Under the pieces are notes generated by a model. It was not told the DNA's origin. It made no database searches and saw only the letters and a program-made list of their open reading frames with translations. Made by a program: the position numbers and the translations under genes. A DNA stretch of 64,000 nucleotides from Sphingobacterium sp. PCS056 (lineage in GTDB: Bacteria > Bacteroidota > Bacteroidia > Sphingobacteriales > Sphingobacteriaceae), in contig NZ_CP096883.1 of NCBI RefSeq assembly GCF_023273895.1, forward strand, positions 4,774,001-4,838,000, in the 5' to 3' direction. This document shows, piece by piece, positions 63,442-64,000 of the stretch. The first letter of the stretch is position 1. Each line of letters opens with the position of its first letter.

Positions 63442-64000
63442 TTGAATAAAAATAAAGATCAAATTATTGCGAATGCCTTTTCCGAGATCAAAGATTTTTA
63501 TGATCAACATGGCCGGATTCCGATAAGGCGTGAACGTGAAGCTATCAATACGATCGCGCGTCGGTACTTTGGAACCTGGAATAATTTTATAGCTGCTGCA
63601 GGCTATCAACCTAACGTAAAAAAAACAACAGCACAAATTACCAAGGAATTGTTTAAAATGGTACATGATTTTTATCAATTACATGGACGCATCCCGATGC
63701 GTCGAGAATTTACCAGGAAAAATGGTACTATATGTAAATATTTTGGATCGTGGAATAAATTTATAGCTGCTGCCGGCTATGAACCTAATTCGCGAAGGGT
63801 ACCGTCCAAGATGAAACTTAAAAACTCCTTACTGCAATACTATCTGAAACATCAAAAGGTCCCAACTATTGGAGATTGCCGAGCCAAGAATGGTCTTTAC
63901 AATCATTTGTCGTATTTTACACATTTTGGACTTAATTCATGGCCAGATGTGCTCGAATATGTCGGTCTCCGTCCCTATTTTAGAATCACAACGATGACTG
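63442..64000 (+). CDS. Homing-endonuclease-associated repeat protein (partial at window end)
   Basis: An open frame of 186 codons runs off the end of the window. It starts at TTG (63442), since a TAA lies in frame six bases upstream and the first ATG comes only after 72 codons. It has three repeats of about 55-60 residues: FYDQHGRIPIRRERE...YFGTWNNFIAAAGYQP, FYQLHGRIPMRREFT...YFGSWNKFIAAAGYEP, and YLKHQKVPTIGDCR...HFGLNSWPDVLEYVGLRP. This H-x-[RK]-[IV]-P ... F-G-[ST]-W-x-x-[FA] ... AG pattern is that of homing-endonuclease-associated DNA-binding repeats, often linked to HNH nucleases. Any nuclease domain would lie beyond the window. Confidence 0.8.
   Translation, partial: MNKNKDQIIANAFSEIKDFYDQHGRIPIRREREAINTIARRYFGTWNNFIAAAGYQPNVKKTTAQITKELFKMVHDFYQLHGRIPMRREFTRKNGTICKYFGSWNKFIAAAGYEPNSRRVPSKMKLKNSLLQYYLKHQKVPTIGDCRAKNGLYNHLSYFTHFGLNSWPDVLEYVGLRPYFRITTMT

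Noticed and set aside
1..64000. tRNA, rRNA, riboswitch or insertion-sequence features
   Set aside because: None was recognised: no cloverleaf ending, rRNA-like conserved block, known aptamer core or transposase frame with terminal repeats was seen on reading both strands, although short or diverged examples could be missed by eye.

Overview
The window looks like a chromosome segment of a Sphingobacterium-like Bacteroidota (family Sphingobacteriaceae), though the genus is an inference. The supporting signs are low-to-moderate GC, AT-rich starts without Shine-Dalgarno sites, and promoter -7 boxes of the TAnnTTTG type. The gene content agrees: SusC/Oar-type TonB receptors, a FecI/FecR pair, FAS1 and DUF4397 lipoproteins, a GLPGLI protein and LytS/LytTR two-component pairs. 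No rRNA, tRNA, transposase or phage structural gene was seen.

Layout. 0.2-5.1 kb is a four-gene beta-mannan operon: GH26 mannanase, GPH symporter, GH130 mannosylglucose phosphorylase, cellobiose 2-epimerase. 5.9-11.6 kb is a tripartite RND efflux operon. 11.8-13.7 kb is a convergent LytS/LytTR pair. 14.2-32.1 kb is a large minus-strand TonB locus: ECF sigma factor, FecR anti-sigma, STN-type receptor, DUF4397 and other surface lipoproteins, three FAS1 lipoproteins, an Oar-type receptor and an IPT/NHL lipoprotein. It has no SusD and no degradative enzyme. 32.3-33.9 kb holds a COG0523 metallochaperone GTPase behind a palindrome-covered promoter. 34.2-39.6 kb carries two DJ-1/PfpI-fold genes (one an AraC-type regulator), a CPBP protease, a second LytS/LytTR pair and a small PH-like membrane protein. 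39.6-43.1 kb is an outer-membrane barrel plus GLPGLI operon. 43.6-48.2 kb holds small lipoproteins and a long non-coding stretch.

48.8-60.4 kb is an accessory region. It has a NarL-type sensor/regulator pair with a membrane partner, a Tle1-like (DUF2235) lipase, a 625-aa protein whose N-terminus resembles P47/TULIP proteins, a 1183-aa propeller-plus-hydrophobic-helix protein, a three-repeat CRISPR-like array and a patatin phospholipase. 60.5-63.2 kb holds a HipA/HipB-like pair and a PfkB sugar kinase. The window ends inside a gene made of homing-endonuclease-associated repeats.

Two non-coding structures stand out. The first, at 45.59-46.28 kb, is about 62 consecutive degenerate 11-bp units, one helical turn each, with palindromic tetranucleotides (GTAC, TCGA, CTAG) recurring at the unit boundaries. 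The second, at 58.77-59.12 kb, looks like a type II-C CRISPR array with exact 30-nt spacers, but its repeats are 98-100 bp because each carries a 50-52-bp insert. Removing the insert restores a 48-bp repeat and rebuilds a TATCTTTG promoter box. No cas gene is in the window.
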